A DNA stretch of 64,000 nt from RHKX01 sp963743875 (GCA_963743875.1 CAVURM010000001.1:868001-932000), one strand, 5' to 3'. Shown: positions 44,100 through 53,365, counted from the stretch's first letter. Numbers and translations are program-made. The notes: a model not told the origin generated them from the letters alone.

Positions 44100-44852
44100 C
44101 TACTTGGTCGCTCTGTCGGGGCCGCTGGAGGGACCGGTGGCCTTCTCGAGCTCGTCGTCGGACTCACCGGCGACGATCACGAACTTGTAGAGGATGGCGG
44201 CCAGCAGGGCGCCGAGCAGCGGGCCGACGATGTAGGGCCAGACGCCGCCCCACTCGTTGCTCACGAGCGCCGGACCGAACCAGCGGGCCGGGTTGAACGA
44301 ACCGCCGGTGAGGGGACCGAAGATCATCACGCAGAACGCGAACGTCAGCCCGACGGTCAGCGGGCCCCATTCGTTGCGGGCGCGCTTGTTCATCGCCACG
44401 GCGACGACTCCGAGCGCGATCAGGAAGGCGCCGATGCCCTCGCAGACCATGCCGGCGAAGTCACTGCCGAGCAGCGGGCTGACCTGAGCGGCACCCCAGT
44501 TGACGGCACGACCCTCGTCGAGCAGCAGGCCCTTGACGGCGAGCGCTCCGAGGACGGCTCCGGAGAGCTGAGCGAGGATGTAGACGACCGCGTCGATCGG
44601 GTCGATCCGCTTCAGGAACGCTGCGGCGGTCGTGATCGCCGGGTTGAAATGGCCCCCGCTGACTGCGCCGAACACCATGATCAGCGCGAACAGGACCAGG
44701 CCCTGGGTGAGGCCGACGACGGCGAAGTCGGAGCCGAACTGGGCCGAACCCCCGGCGGCGACGTAAAGACTGACAACCGTCCCGATCACGAAGACCAGGA
44801 AGAACGTTCCGACCAACTCCGCGATGTATGCGGCCAGTCCTCGATCCTGCAC
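44100..44852 (-). CDS. MIP-family aquaporin
   Basis: 250 residues and six helices with the two half-helix NPA motifs, GGHFNPAITT and GGSFNPARWFG. The second has Arg in the selectivity filter (NPAR). The ELVGTFFLVFVIGT helix 1 and the short loops favour the orthodox water channel group over glycerol facilitators, although the filter cannot be fully read. GTG at 44,852 is chosen as start because AGGAGG lies 7 bases before it; a TTG at 44,858 is closer to AGGAGG than is normal. A TAGACT box occurs further upstream. Confidence 0.92.
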   Translation of the reverse strand: MQDRGLAAYIAELVGTFFLVFVIGTVVSLYVAAGGSAQFGSDFAVVGLTQGLVLFALIMVFGAVSGGHFNPAITTAAAFLKRIDPIDAVVYILAQLSGAVLGALAVKGLLLDEGRAVNWGAAQVSPLLGSDFAGMVCEGIGAFLIALGVVAVAMNKRARNEWGPLTVGLTFAFCVMIFGPLTGGSFNPARWFGPALVSNEWGGVWPYIVGPLLGALLAAILYKFVIVAGESDDELEKATGPSSGPDRATK

Positions 44853-44957
44853 TCTCAAACCTCCTGTAGGGCATTCTCGCGCCGTGGGCGCAACTAAGCG
44901 GCGCCAGTCTAGTACGCCGGACCACCGCGTTCGCCGGTCGGCGAGGCGCGCGACCGA

Positions 44958-45275
44958 TCAGGCGAGCAGGCCGGCGACCAGATCGGGGAGCTCGCGGGCC
45001 ATCCGGGAACGCGGTACGACGAGATCGAAGCCCGCCGCTTCGGCCCTTCGGCGGGTCTCGACATCGACGTGGGAGTAGAAGCCGAGCGTCGGCGGACCGA
45101 TCGTCGCCACCGCCCCGGCATCGACGAGGTCGAGGTCGGCGACGATCACGTCGAATCCGGCGGCGTCGGCCTCCGGCTCCGCCCGCACGGTCACGGCATA
45201 CCCCGCGGCCGTCAGCGAGCCGTCCACCCGGCTGGCGAGCATCAGGTCGGAGACCAGCGCGAGGATCCGGGGCAC
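44958..45275 (-). CDS. Response-regulator receiver-like single-domain protein
   Basis: 105 residues starting VPRILALVSDLMLASRVDGSLTAAGYAV and continuing FDVIVADLDLVDAGAV, then TLGFYSHVDVETRRRAEAAGFDLVVPRSRM. The strands and helices follow the CheY-like order, with Asp in VADLDL at the phosphorylation position, and a late Arg replacing the usual Lys. A degenerate receiver is likely. The GTG start is 10 bases after the stop of the upstream 120-residue protein, so the two are probably coexpressed. No kinase is adjacent. Confidence 0.6.
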   Translation of the reverse strand: MPRILALVSDLMLASRVDGSLTAAGYAVTVRAEPEADAAGFDVIVADLDLVDAGAVATIGPPTLGFYSHVDVETRRRAEAAGFDLVVPRSRMARELPDLVAGLLA

Positions 45276-45285
45276 GTTCGAGCGG

Positions 45286-45648
45286 CTAGATCGAGCGCCG
45301 GCGGCGGTACTCGGCGCGGACGCTTTCAGGCCGGCCCCACATCTGGACGACCTCGGCACGACCCTCGTTCAGGTCCCGAACCACGATCTCCCCGTCGATT
45401 CCCTGGCGATCCAGCATCTGCAGAACCCAGGCCACCGTCTCAGGGGAGGCGCCGTGCCCGAACCCATGAGCGACGTTGATCCGCCAGTGCCAGTCGGCCT
45501 GCGAGTAGGGCTGCGCGTTGATCTGGGTCATCGGGATCGAAGCGTCGACGTAGCGCGTCTCGTCGCTGATCCGCAGATCGAGCTGCATGTCCGTCCAATC
45601 CCGCGGGAGTGCGTCGACGATCTCCTGAAATGACTCCGAAAGTGCCAT
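45286..45648 (-). CDS. Conserved protein of unknown function
   Basis: 120 residues with features I cannot place in a named family: LPRDWTDMQLDLRISDE near the start, then PYSQADWHWRINVAHGFGHGASPETVAWVLQML and a basic RAEYRRRRSI end. The His/Trp-rich middle segment looks functional. There is no signal peptide or membrane helix. It heads a two-gene unit with the receiver-like protein. I judge it real from the coupling to its neighbour and the even codon use. Confidence 0.6.
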   Translation of the reverse strand: MALSESFQEIVDALPRDWTDMQLDLRISDETRYVDASIPMTQINAQPYSQADWHWRINVAHGFGHGASPETVAWVLQMLDRQGIDGEIVVRDLNEGRAEVVQMWGRPESVRAEYRRRRSI

Positions 45649-45676
45649 CGACGCGAAGCCTACCGCCGGCGGACGC

Positions 45677-47026
45677 CTAGCCGAAGAAGAGCTGCTGGAG
45701 GAGGAAGAGGTTGAGCCCGATGATCATGGTCGCGAGCACCGACGCGAAGGAGGTGAGCCAGGTCGGATTGACCAACGCACCCATGACCCGCTTGCGACGG
45801 GCGATGATCAACAGCGGGATCAGCGCGAACGGGATCCCGAACGAGAGCACCACCTGGCTGACGACGAGCGCCCTCGTCGGATCGACCCCGATCGCCAGGA
45901 TCAACAGAGCCGGCGCCAACGTGATTCCACGGCGCAGCGTCAGCGGGATCCGACGCTCGATGAAGCCCTGCATGACGACCTGACCCGCCATCGTCCCGAT
46001 CGAGGTCGATGCGAGCCCGGAGGCCAGCAGCGCGACTCCGAAGATCGTGGCCGCGTTGTTGGAAACCGTCTGCTGAAGGCCCGTGTAGGCGCCCTCGATC
46101 GAATCGATCCCAAGGAGCCCGCCGGCGTTGAAAAGCCCGGCGGCGACGATCACCATCGACATGTTGACGAGCCCCGCGAGGCTCATCGCGATGATCACGT
46201 CGACCTTCTCGAACTTGAGGATCTTCTTGCGCTCGGCGTCGCTACGGCCCGTGACCCGGCTCTGAGTCAGCGCCGAATGCAGGTAGACGACATGGGGCAT
46301 CACCGTTGCGCCGAGGATGCCGACGGCGAGGAGGACGCTCTCGGTCCCATCGAAGCCGGGAATGAACAGGCCCTCGGCGATGGCCTTCGGATCGGGGTTC
46401 GAATGCGCCACCTCGAAGACGAAGGATGCGATCACGATGCCGACGAAACCGACGATCACCGCCTCGAACTTGCGCACGCCGCGCTGCTGCATGGCGAGGA
46501 TCGCGAACGATCCCGCACCCGAGATGACGCCGGCCCAGAACAACGGAATCCCGAACAGCAGGTAGAGGCCGAGGGCCGCGCCGATGACCTCGGCGACGTC
46601 GGTTGCCATCGCGATCAGCTCGGCCTGGATCCAGAGGCCGAAGGAGGTCTTGCGAGGGAACTCCTGTCGACAGAGTTCCGGGAGGTTCTTCCCGGTCGCG
46701 ATGCCGAGCTTGGCCGACTGCGTCTGCACGACCATCCCGATCAGGTTCGCCGCAAGGACCACCCAGAGCAGGCTGTAGCCGAACTGAGAACCGGCGGCGA
46801 TGTTCGTCGCGAAGTTGCCCGGGTCGATGTAGGCGATCGAGGCGACGAAGGCGGGGCCGAGAAACGGCCAAAGCTTGGAGAAGCCACGACGGTGCCCTTC
46901 CAGCGAGCGGCGAGCGGCATCGGCGACCATTGCCTCGCCCGGCAGCACGGCGTCGACGGGAGAGGGGGCGACATCGGGCTCAGGTGCGGGGGGCGGCTTG
47001 GGCGGGGCCTGGAGTTCCTCGCTCAA
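45677..47026 (-). CDS. mntH: Nramp-family Mn2+/Fe2+ transporter
   Basis: About 449 residues, eleven hydrophobic helices after a Pro-rich cytoplasmic N-terminus. Nramp metal-site motifs are visible: YIDPGNFATNI (DPGN in helix 1) and VMPHVVYLHS (MPH in helix 6). It imports manganese or iron with protons. The start is TTG at 47,026, overlapping the TGA stop of the DtxR-family regulator; an upstream in-frame start at 47,083 would run into the regulator. It is the last gene of the metal operon. Confidence 0.92.
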   Translation of the reverse strand: MSEELQAPPKPPPAPEPDVAPSPVDAVLPGEAMVADAARRSLEGHRRGFSKLWPFLGPAFVASIAYIDPGNFATNIAAGSQFGYSLLWVVLAANLIGMVVQTQSAKLGIATGKNLPELCRQEFPRKTSFGLWIQAELIAMATDVAEVIGAALGLYLLFGIPLFWAGVISGAGSFAILAMQQRGVRKFEAVIVGFVGIVIASFVFEVAHSNPDPKAIAEGLFIPGFDGTESVLLAVGILGATVMPHVVYLHSALTQSRVTGRSDAERKKILKFEKVDVIIAMSLAGLVNMSMVIVAAGLFNAGGLLGIDSIEGAYTGLQQTVSNNAATIFGVALLASGLASTSIGTMAGQVVMQGFIERRIPLTLRRGITLAPALLILAIGVDPTRALVVSQVVLSFGIPFALIPLLIIARRKRVMGALVNPTWLTSFASVLATMIIGLNLFLLQQLFFG

Positions 47027-47742
47027 TCGCTGACTCCGGGCACGACGAGCATCCGCGCAGCCAGGTCGGGGCCGATCGAGCACTCCCTCGCACCACTGTG
47101 AACGATGATCGCGCCTCCGAACGGCTCCCGCCGGAGCACCCGCAGTTCGGCTCCGGGCCGGATCTCGTGTGCGTCGAGGAATCGCAGCATCTCCGGGTGC
47201 CCATCGGAGACCCGGGTGAAGACACCCCCGTCACCGGCCCCGAGATCGATCAGGGGTCCACCCGGCTCCGGATCGGAGATCGTCAGGTCTCGGTCGGGGA
47301 TCGGATCGCCGTGGGGATCGCGGTCGGGGTCGCCGAGCACCGCGGCGATGCGCTCCTCAAGGTCCTCGCTGATGTAGTGCTCGAGCACCTCCGCCTCATC
47401 GTGGACCTGATCCCACGGCATGCCCAGCTCCTCGGCGAGGAAGGCCTCAAGCAGGCGATGATGGCGAATCACCTCGAGCGCCATGCGCTCGCCCGGAACG
47501 CTCAGCTCGACCCCCTGATAGGGCTCGTAGCTGACGAGTCCGAGCTCCGACATCCGCTTGACCATCGCGGTGACCGTCCCCGGCGAGACGCCGAGGCGCT
47601 CGGCGAGGGCGCTCGTGCCGACCGGCCCGGGAGCGCGGGCGGCGAGAGCGTGGATCGCCTTCGCATAGTCCTCGATCGCCTCGGAGGCGCTGGCGCGGCG
47701 ATCGCGCCCATGACTCCCGGGGGTGGCGAGCGACTCAGGCAC
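47023..47742 (-). CDS. DtxR/MntR-family metal-dependent repressor
   Basis: 239 residues with the winged-helix DNA-binding domain (LAERLGVSPGTVTAMVKRMSELGLVSYEPYQGVEL), the metal-binding dimerisation domain (HHRLLEAFLAEELGMPWDQVHDEAEVLEHYISEDLEERI, holding the His and Glu ligands), and a C-terminal FeoA/SH3-like domain (LRFLDAHEIRPGAELRVLRREPFGGAI). The central stretch of repeated DPDRDPHGDP acids is odd. It is coupled to the ZIP gene upstream and to Nramp downstream, and is the natural candidate to bind the TTTGA-N4-TCAAA palindrome at 50,069. Confidence 0.93.
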   Translation of the reverse strand: MPESLATPGSHGRDRRASASEAIEDYAKAIHALAARAPGPVGTSALAERLGVSPGTVTAMVKRMSELGLVSYEPYQGVELSVPGERMALEVIRHHRLLEAFLAEELGMPWDQVHDEAEVLEHYISEDLEERIAAVLGDPDRDPHGDPIPDRDLTISDPEPGGPLIDLGAGDGGVFTRVSDGHPEMLRFLDAHEIRPGAELRVLRREPFGGAIIVHSGARECSIGPDLAARMLVVPGVSD

Positions 47743-48934
47743 TGACCAGCAGCCCCGTCAGGTACATGACCAGCGCTCCAGCGAGCAGGCCGGCGAATGC
47801 CGTCGTGTCGAGCGCCTGGCCCTTGCCCGGTCGGATGCCCGGAAAGATCTGAACGATCACCTGGAGAATTGCCCCGATCCCGGCGCCGAAGAGAAAGCTG
47901 ACCAGGCTGGCGTTGAACGCGGCCGCCCCGATCCAGGCTCCGAGGACCGCGGGCGCCCCCGCGATCAGGCCGAGGGAGATCAACCGCGCCGGGCGAACAC
48001 GTTCGTTGGCCAACGGGGCGACGATCGCGAGGCCCTCGGTCGTGTTGTGGATCGCAAAGCCGACGACGAGGAAGGCGCCCAACGCGAGCGCTCCGGTGGC
48101 GTAGGCGGAACCGATCAGCAGTCCCTCCCCCAGGTTGTGCATGCCGATACCCACTGCGATCAGGGTTGCCATCTGAACCTTCGCGGACCCGGCCGCGCGC
48201 GCCCGCTCACGCCGGGACCGCATCCGCGCGTCGACCAACGCCAGCACCAGATAGGAGACCCCGGCGCCGAGCAGTACCAGGGCCGCCCCGCCGAACGCCT
48301 GCGGTCCGGCACCGGCGATACCGAAACCCTCGAGCAACGCGTCGAGGCCGAGAAACGCGAGCAGGCCGACCGTGAACGCGAGCAGTCCCCTGATCAACGC
48401 CGGCCCGACCCGTCGCAGCATCGGCAGCCAGACCATCCCGATCGCGACGGGAATGATGCCGACGTAGATGCCGAGCAGTGCCATCAGGCCGAGGAAGCTC
48501 AGATCGACTCCCGGCGTCTCCGCAGCCGCGTCGATCGCCGCCGGAATCGCCGTTCCGGTCGAGGTGAGCAGGAAGATCTCGTAGGCCTCGCCCTCGATCC
48601 AGGGGTAGGGAACCGTCAGGGTCCGGGACCCGAGCCGGCCGACCTCGCCGCCGCCCTCGAACGGAAAGTAGGCGTCGTTGACGGAGACCTGCTCGATCCC
48701 AACCGGATCCGGCCCGTCGTTACGAACCGTCAGCTCGATCAGGCCTGGCTTGAGGACCGTGCGCTCGACCGTCAGCTCCTCGACCGGAACGCCGTTGCGC
48801 TCACCGAGCCCGGGAGCGCCGAGCGCAAAGATCGCGACCGCTGCCCCGATCAGCAGGAACAGGGGCACGACGCCGAGGAGCCAGGCCGGCGGCCCCGCAG
48901 TACGCGGCGCCGCGCGTTCGGTGCTCGCCTCCAC
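47735..48934 (-). CDS. ZIP-family metal transporter with N-terminal extracytoplasmic domain
   Basis: 399 residues. The C-terminal two thirds carry the ZIP helices with GMHNLGEGLLIGSAYATGAL and FAIHNTTEGLAIVAPL, the paired HNxxEG metal sites. The first helix is followed by an extracytoplasmic beta-rich domain (about residues 50-125, VEELTVERTVLKPGLIELTVRND), which is not usual in ZIP proteins. It could bind metal or partners. It starts right after the multicopper oxidase stop (no gap) and its stop overlaps the regulator gene, so it is in one operon. Confidence 0.87.
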   Translation of the reverse strand: MEASTERAAPRTAGPPAWLLGVVPLFLLIGAAVAIFALGAPGLGERNGVPVEELTVERTVLKPGLIELTVRNDGPDPVGIEQVSVNDAYFPFEGGGEVGRLGSRTLTVPYPWIEGEAYEIFLLTSTGTAIPAAIDAAAETPGVDLSFLGLMALLGIYVGIIPVAIGMVWLPMLRRVGPALIRGLLAFTVGLLAFLGLDALLEGFGIAGAGPQAFGGAALVLLGAGVSYLVLALVDARMRSRRERARAAGSAKVQMATLIAVGIGMHNLGEGLLIGSAYATGALALGAFLVVGFAIHNTTEGLAIVAPLANERVRPARLISLGLIAGAPAVLGAWIGAAAFNASLVSFLFGAGIGAILQVIVQIFPGIRPGKGQALDTTAFAGLLAGALVMYLTGLLVSA

Positions 48935-50059
48935 TCAGCTCACCTCGAAGAAGCCGGTCCAGCCGAGCTCGGCGAACTCGGTCTTGTGGCCGTGGAACAT
49001 GTAGAGGCCGGGCTTGGGGAACCGCATCTCGAGGATGCCCCGCTGTGCCTGACCCTGGAGCACGATGTCGGTGAACTCGCTCGGCTCGAGCGATGTCCCG
49101 GTCGGAATCGAATCGAAGAAGTTGCCGTGCAGGTGGAAGGAGTTGATCGGGTCGTACTCGACGAGGTTGGCCAGGTAGATGCGGACCAGCTCGTCCCGCC
49201 TGATCTGGATCGGGTGCCGCTGGTAGTGAAAGCCGACCGTGTTGACCGCGTACACCTCGTTGCCGAAGTCGAAGTTGGTGTCGAAGGCGTTCATCACCAT
49301 CACCATCTCGTCGGCCTCGGGACGACCCTCCTTGGGGTCGATGATGAACGCGCCGTAGAGCCCCTTGGCGATGTGAGCGGCCAACGGGGAGACGTGGCAG
49401 TGGTAGAGGTGCATCCCGAACGGCTCGGCGTCGAACTCGTAGTCGAAGCTCTCGCCTGGCGCGATCATCCCGGCGCCGCCGGACTCGCCGATGCCGGGCA
49501 TGCCGTCCATGAAGGCGGAGTGGACTCCATGGAAGTGCATCGTGTGGGGATGGGAGGAGCCGTTGACGAAACGGATCCTCAGACGGTCGCCCTCGGTGCA
49601 GCGAAGGGTCGGGCCCGGGACCCGGCCGTTGTAGGTCCAGGCGGCGTAGAAGACCCCCGGTGCCACCTCGATCTCCCTGTCCAACGCGACCACCTCCCAC
49701 TCGCGGAGGACCCGTCCACCGGGAAGCCGGCGGGTCTTGCCGTAGTCGAAGTCCCGCAGCATGGCGGTCGGGTCGAAGCCGTTGGCAGCATGGTCGACGT
49801 CGGCGTCCCCCTGGAACGCCGCGTGATCGGCGTGCCCTCCCATCGACTGCGCGGAATGGTCCATGGCCATCGGCTCGGCCGCCAGAGCGCTGCCCTCGCC
49901 GCTCCCGCCGTGGAGGCCCTTGTGAGGAATCAGCTCGTGCAGGACGGGAAGCGACAGGCTCGCCAGCGCACCGCCGGCGAGCAGCTTGCGACGGCTGATC
50001 CCCCGCTTCTCACCCTCCTCTGCCGGGGGCGCTGGAGGACGCTTGTTTTGCGATGCCAT
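48935..50059 (-). CDS. Secreted multicopper oxidase (Tat signal)
   Basis: 374 residues. SRRKLLAGGALASL near residue 23 is a twin-arginine-type signal. A Met/His-rich region (about 60-95, MAMDHSAQSMGGHADHAA) may gather copper. The cupredoxin copper sites are HTMHFHGVHSAF, GMHLYHCHVSPLAAH, NSFHLHGNFFD and LYMFHGHKTEFAE. The two-domain size fits the copper-containing nitrite reductase and small multicopper oxidase group; the sequence does not say which substrate is used. First gene of the metal operon, with a palindrome over its ribosome site. Confidence 0.88.
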   Translation of the reverse strand: MASQNKRPPAPPAEEGEKRGISRRKLLAGGALASLSLPVLHELIPHKGLHGGSGEGSALAAEPMAMDHSAQSMGGHADHAAFQGDADVDHAANGFDPTAMLRDFDYGKTRRLPGGRVLREWEVVALDREIEVAPGVFYAAWTYNGRVPGPTLRCTEGDRLRIRFVNGSSHPHTMHFHGVHSAFMDGMPGIGESGGAGMIAPGESFDYEFDAEPFGMHLYHCHVSPLAAHIAKGLYGAFIIDPKEGRPEADEMVMVMNAFDTNFDFGNEVYAVNTVGFHYQRHPIQIRRDELVRIYLANLVEYDPINSFHLHGNFFDSIPTGTSLEPSEFTDIVLQGQAQRGILEMRFPKPGLYMFHGHKTEFAELGWTGFFEVS

Positions 50060-50068
50060 GTTCGAAAG

Positions 50069-50082
50069 TTTGACACATCAAA
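50069..50082 (-). promoter_or_regulatory. Palindromic operator of the metal operon
   Basis: TTTGA-CACA-TCAAA lies 9 to 23 bases before the multicopper oxidase ATG. A DtxR-family regulator gene is in the operon, and family operators are AT-rich palindromes of similar size in promoters, so autoregulation is likely. Confidence 0.6.
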
Positions 50083-50156
50083 ACCCGGAACGGCAATACG
50101 GCCCCTCCAACCAGTTGGGCCGGCCCCGCAAGGACACCCTCCTACAATCGGACGCG

Positions 50157-51109
50157 ATGGAGACGACCCTCGAGATCGACGCTCAATACCGCGCCCTGCG
50201 AGAGGGCGCAGGACTGCTCGATCGCTCCGACCGGGCCCGGATCGCGGTCACGGGCAGCGAGGCGGCCGAGTTCCTCCAGGGTCAGCTCACCAACGACATC
50301 GAGGCGCTGAGCGCCGGGCGAGGGTTGCTACTCGGCGCTGCTCGACCGAAAGGGGAAGATCCGCGCGGACATGCGCGTGCTCCGGATCGCCCCCGACGCG
50401 TTCCTGATCGACACCGAGCCCGCAGCCGGAGAGCTGATCCTCCAGCACCTCGGCATGTACAAGATCGGCCGCGACGCGGATGTGGTCCGCGGCGCGGCCG
50501 ACGAGTCGCCTCGCTCTCGCTGATCGGTCCGCTGACCGTCGAAGCTGCTCGGCGGCGCGCCGCTCGGGACCGAGCACTCCCACCGCGACCTGCTTCGTGG
50601 CCGGCGCCGAGTGCCGGGCGGTCACGACCGACCAGGGCGCCGACCTGATCGTGCCGGCCGAGGCGGCCGCGAAAGCGTCGGCGACTGGCTGATCTCCGAG
50701 GGCGCGGAGGCGGTCACCGAGGCCGCCGCCGAGATCGTCCGGGTCGAGCGCGGCAGACCGCGGGTCGGCCATGAGATCGGCCCGCAGACGATGCCGCAGG
50801 AAGCGGGCATCAACGAGCGGGCCGTCAGCTTCACGCAAGGGTTGCTACATCGGCCAGGAGACGGTCGCCCGGCTGCACTACAAGGGCAAGCCGAACAGGC
50901 ACCTGCGGCTGTTGCGACCCGAGGCGCCGGTCGCCGCCGGCGATCGGTCGAGGCGGACGGGGAAGGAGGTGGGCACCGTCGGCACCGCGGTGGTGTCGCC
51001 GGCCGGCGGACCGCTCGCACTGGCGATCCTGCGCCGGGAGGCCGAACCCGGGGACGAGGTCCTGATCGGCGGGCGCACGAAGGCGACGGTCGAAGCCATC
51101 GGCGATTGA
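50157..51109 (+). CDS. ygfZ: Folate-binding protein YgfZ (several frameshifts)
   Basis: It starts METTLEIDAQYRALREGAGLLDRSDRARIAVTGSEAAEFLQGQLTNDI in frame one. It continues CYSALLDRKGKIRADMRVLRIAPDAFLIDTEPAAGELILQHLGMYKI in the next, and ends with KGCYIGQETVARLHYKGKPNRHLRLLRP, the YgfZ/GcvT-like signature. YgfZ helps make or repair iron-sulphur clusters using folate. Net extra bases are two; the middle around 50,510-50,770 is scrambled. A TACAAT box ends 8 bases before the ATG. The last 110 codons are uninterrupted. Confidence 0.83.
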
Positions 51110-51154
51110 TCCCGCCGCGACTCGCGCCGTCGGTTCGGGTAGATTCATGCGCGG

Positions 51155-51555
51155 ATGAGAGGGAGATGCGCCGCAGCACTTCTGGTGGTCGCCGCGGTCG
51201 TCGCGGCGGGATGCGGCGCCGAGGAGTTTCCGAACGAACCCCGTCCGCCGGCTCCGATCGAGCTGAGCGCGAGGGTCGACGACCGCAACGTCGTCGTCGT
51301 CCCCGACGAGGTCGGCGCCGGGCTCGCGATCGTGTCCGTCTCGAATCAGTCCGACGAGGACGTCCAGCTCAGCTTCGACGGCCCGAACACCGGCTCGCAC
51401 GCCGGAGATCCCCGCCGGCGAGACCGGCAACCGTTCAGTTCGAGCTGGAGACCGGCGACTACGTCGTCGAGTCGAGCTCCCCGACGATCCAGTCGGGCGA
51501 GCTGATCGTCGGTCCGGAGCGGCCGAGCGCTCAGAACGATCTGCTGCTTCCCTGA
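51155..51555 (+). CDS. Small cupredoxin-like lipoprotein (two frameshifts)
   Basis: The N-terminus has a lipoprotein signal with lipobox AAGC (LLVVAAVVAAGCGAEEFP). The mature part shows ELSARVDDRNVVVVPDEVGAGLAIVSVSNQSDEDVQLSFDGP, and after two one-base insertions (about 51,397 and 51,427) VQFELETGDYVVESSSPTIQSGEL. The alternation of strands recalls a small cupredoxin or Ig-like fold, without clear copper ligands. 132 residues once corrected. TAGATT ends 9 bases before the ATG. Confidence 0.65.
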
Positions 51556-52905
51556 CCGGAGCGCTGGAACGATCAGGTCGTCTTCGGCGGGCGCCTCCGC
51601 GACCAGGGAGTCGATCCGCTCGAGCTTCGCCTGAACCGACCCGACCATCTCGTCGAGGCCGGTTCTCGCCTTGTCGGACGACGTCTTGATGCCGGTCAGG
51701 GTCGAGCGGATCGCCTGCGCCTGCTTGAGGCACGAGACGGCCTCCTCGGCCACGGCGCGTACCTCCGCGGCGTCGACGGTGAGATCCCGGTCCCGCGCCA
51801 TCGATACCCGGGCCGCCGCCAGCCGATAGGCGACTCGCGAGGGCCAGCGACTCGGGCTCGTCGCGATCGACGGCGACGATCAGCTTGTTGCCCTCGTACT
51901 CGTGAAGCTGCTCGCGGCCGGCGGGCACCCGGTCCTCGCCGGCGACGACGAGGACGCCGAACGACGGCGGCCCGCGCGGCCATCGCCTCGTTGAGCTCGT
52001 CCCAGGCCGCGTTCTTCGAGAGCTTCCGGTCCTTGACCTCGAACACGATCCGGCCCGTGGAGGGGCCCTCGGCGGCGCCGAGCTCGACGAGCGACGTCGC
52101 CCTTCTTGCCGCCGCCCTCGGCGCCCTCGCCGCCGGTGTGGGTAGCGGAGATCGCCGCGCGAGTCGAGGCGATTCGCTCGATCGCCTCGTGGACGCGCTC
52201 CTCGAAGGTGAAGCCCTTCCGGGTACCGGCCTCCTCGGCCTCGGCGACGCGCTCGTCGCCCTCGTTGCGCTCGAGGTGGACGCTGAAACGCTCGGTCAGC
52301 TCGCGGACCTGTGCGTGGAGCGCCCGGTTCTCCTTCGAGTTGCGTCTCGCGAAGCTCGGCGAGCTGCTTGCGGTGGCGCTCCTCGGCGTCGAGCATCGCC
52401 TTCGTGGAGCGCATCTGCGCGGCGACGAGGGGATTGCTCGCGTCCTCGGCGGTGAGCAGCCTGCTGGAGTCTCCTGCTGCTGATTCTGGATCGCCGAGGC
52501 GAGCATCTCCTTGATCTCGCCCTGGACGGAGTCCGCGCGATCGACGTCGAACTTCTCGGCGATGTGCTCGGCGATCTCGGCGCTGCCCTGCTCGAGGGTG
52601 CCGCTCAGATCCTCGTCGAGCTTGCCCACCCGCTCCTCGAAGACGCGCTGGACGTAGTCGACGTTCGTCGCGGTCGCCCTCGGAGTCGATCACGCGGGTT
52701 CCGATCTCGATCGCCTTCGACGACGGTCTCGGCGGCTGCGGGCCCGGACTCAGCCCGCTCTCGTACGACCTTCGCGGCACGCTCGTCGGCGATCGTCAGG
52801 TCGCTTGATCACGATCCGGTCGCCGAGCGCTCGGACGGACGCGGACCCGTCGTCCAGCGGGAGCTGGTCTGAGGTGTCGAAGGGGTGTCTGCGGGAGGCT
52901 TCCAT
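51556..52905 (-). CDS. Coiled-coil protein with PD-(D/E)XK-like end (many frameshifts)
   Basis: The order of pieces in several frames is: MEASRRHPFDTSDQLPLDDG at the start, GKLDEDLSGTLEQGSAEIAEHIAEKFDVDRADSVQGEIKEML, a long coiled coil (KQLAELRETQLEENRALHAQVRELTERFSVHLERNEG), GFTFEERVHEAIERIA, then IVFEVKDRKLSKNAAWDELNEAMAARA, GVLVVAGEDRVPAGREQLHEYEGNKLIVAVDRDEP, and a helical end (SLVAEAPAEDD). FEVKDRKL has the ExK pattern of restriction-nuclease-like folds. The activity is unproven. The 3' boundary is uncertain: the last frame has no stop before 51,346. It is not one I can name. Confidence 0.5.
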
Positions 52906-52988
52906 CGGACTCCCCAAGGTAGTCGCGGCCCCGGATGCGTTTCTGACACTGCAACGGTCCGCCCAGGAGCGGGCGCCGGCGGAAGCCC

Positions 52989-53258
52989 TCAGTCGTCGGC
53001 CAGGTAGTCGATGTAGATCGGCCGCAGCATCTCGGCCGTCTCGCCCTTGCCCGAATCGGTCAGATCGTTGACGTGGCCGAATGCCCAGGACACGTCGCGT
53101 TCGGCTTCGTCGGTGTCGCCGGCAGCCACCTCGGCAGCGGGCAGGATCTCGAGCAGACCGCCAGAAGAACTTCACGTCGAGGTGGCGGCGGGCGTGCTGA
53201 GGGCGCGGTCGTGCAGCTCCTCGCTGCTCAGTGCGTCGAGTTCGCTCCGGTCTGCCAT
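52989..53258 (-). CDS. Small acidic conserved protein (two compensating frameshifts)
   Basis: Corrected it reads MADRSELDALSSEELHDRALKHARRHLDVKFFWRLLEILP then AAGDTDEAERDVSWAFGHVNDLTDSG and ends AEMLRPIYIDYLADD: 89 residues. Junctions are near 53,195 (one missing A) and 53,160 (one extra T), so the length is again a multiple of three. The even alternation of helices and the conserved-looking end suggest a real small cytoplasmic protein. Function unknown. Confidence 0.6.
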
Positions 53259-53342
53259 CTGCGAGCGGCAAGTTAGTCGAGTCGCCGGATGAATGCGGCG
53301 ACCGTGCGTGGCAGCTCACACACAGAAGGTGCGTGGCTGCAA

Positions 53343-53365
53343 AGGTTGCGTACGTGAAGCAACCT
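53343..53365 (+). promoter_or_regulatory. Candidate MarR operator
   Basis: AGGTTGC and GCAACCT are perfect 7-base arms separated by nine bases (GTACGTGAA). They overlap the first possible GTG start of the MarR-like gene. MarR proteins commonly bind palindromes at their own promoters. Confidence 0.45.

Noticed and set aside
47723..50407. An 894-codon open frame on the plus strand opposite the metal operon
   Set aside because: It is the mirror of high-GC coding on the other strand: composition is Arg/Gly/Asp/Val/His-heavy with no family motif, and it covers four well-identified genes (Nramp end excluded).
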